Of a stretch of DNA of 64,000 nucleotides, positions 63,585-64,000 are shown one piece after another. This DNA comes from Ixodes scapularis (taxonomy: Eukaryota; Arthropoda; Arachnida; Ixodida; Ixodidae), in assembly GCF_016920785.2 (NCBI RefSeq), contig NW_024609880.1:51546296-51610295 (forward strand), read 5' to 3'. The first letter of the stretch is position 1. The number at the start of each line of letters is the position of its first letter. Both the position numbers and the translations under genes were made by a program. A model generated the notes under the pieces. The model had not been told where the DNA came from and did not search any database. It saw only the letters and a program-made list of their open reading frames with translations.

Positions 63585-64000
63585 TTACTTAGTCGAGTGA
63601 GCCATCTCAAAACAGCGTCTTTCTTTTGTTATGCAAAAGAAAAGCTGGCACTTCGTGCAAAAAAACTTCGTTTTCATATTTGCACCCTTCCAACCTGCAA
63701 CGGGCAGCGTTCGAAACATCGGCAAGCCTTGGCATGTGCCCCAGGGTTTTGGCTCTGCTCTCGGCCGGGGGAAGGGGTGCCCGTTTTTTTGGAGGACAAT
63801 AGTCTGCATCGCTCTCATCGGTGCTCTCCTTACTACCTTGTGTAACAAGCGCTTCGCCAACAGAGAAGCGAAAATCTAGGAACTTGAACACGTCCTTTTG
63901 CCTCTTTTGCATTGTCTTCATGTCTTTCGTATAGAGGATCCATGCGTTACTAAGAGCCATGTCAAACATAGGAAAAATGACCCTGATAGTCCATTTCTTT
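63585..64000 (-). pseudogene. piggyBac-family transposase C-terminus (runs off the right edge)
   Basis: On the minus strand, reading in from the edge: KKWTIRVIFPMFDMALSNAW and ILYTKD, then FKFLDFRFSVGEALV, matching the end of the piggyBac catalytic domain. HMPRLADVSNAARCRLEGC starts the C-terminal Cys-rich domain. The rest of that domain (KTKFFCTKCQLFFCITKERR, then CFEMAHSTK and a stop) is in another frame, so a one-base shift breaks the gene near 63685. The N-terminal two thirds lie outside the window. Transposase in this family cuts at TTAA and could relate to the TTAA MITEs here. Confidence 0.8.

Overview
The window is eukaryotic, repeat-rich nuclear DNA. It has spliced host exons with GT/AG junctions, tRNA-derived SINEs, degraded LINEs, two Ty3/gypsy-type retroelements, pieces of MULE, hAT, Harbinger, piggyBac and mariner-type DNA transposons, and many MITEs and foldbacks. 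The repeat content and the arthropod-style CYP3-clan cytochrome P450 suggest a chelicerate, most likely a hard tick. That assignment is inference from sequence style, not a search result. One 100-base run of N (42726-42825) marks an assembly gap. There are no bacterial-style operons, CRISPR arrays or rRNA genes.

Region 1 (1-16 kb) holds one host gene on the minus strand. Nine exons of a cytochrome P450 can be joined in frame from 15809 down to 3256. They carry the WxxxR, AGxET and ExxR motifs. The membrane-anchor exon and the heme-binding exon are not visible; the 3' end probably lies left of base 1. Its introns are packed with transposons: TTAA-flanked MITEs, foldbacks, a ~2.9 kb decayed Mutator-like (MULE) element and tRNA-derived SINEs.

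Region 2 (16.8-22.8 kb) is a complete, apparently very young LTR retrotransposon. It has two 630-bp LTRs with no difference seen, a GGGAG target duplication on both sides, a primer-binding site, and one unbroken 1452-codon Gag-Pol. The Pol order is protease, integrase, reverse transcriptase, RNase H. Integrase before RT is the Ty1/copia order, but the domains are Ty3/gypsy-like. This matches the rare Gmr1-like arrangement and is the most striking coding feature here.

Region 3 (22.8-44.3 kb) is a patchwork of MITEs, two tRNA-Ser-like SINE copies, several foldbacks, an 882-bp TIR element, LINE 3' fragments and a broken HARBI1-like transposase.

Region 4 (45-50.3 kb) is a decayed minus-strand Ty3/gypsy element of the usual RT-RNaseH-integrase order. 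It is split twice by a non-autonomous cassette. This cassette family recurs at 53.1, 60.4 and 60.7 kb. Copies share ends (an inverted GAGCGCAGCTCTT motif and a GGCGCCCGTTTCC block) but carry different satellite cores built on palindromes: GGTCACGTGACC or CCGCTAAATTTAGCGG. The family is the best candidate here for an undescribed repeat system.

Region 5 (50.7-64 kb) holds a LINE remnant, a tRNA-like unit framed by 68-nt inverted arms, a 2.2-kb hAT-type element with a perfect 8-bp target duplication (CACAGGGT), long palindromes, a mariner-type MITE and the C-terminus of a piggyBac transposase running off the right edge. The only coding sequences that look intact are the visible P450 exons and the Gmr1-like polyprotein; the rest is mobile DNA in various stages of decay.
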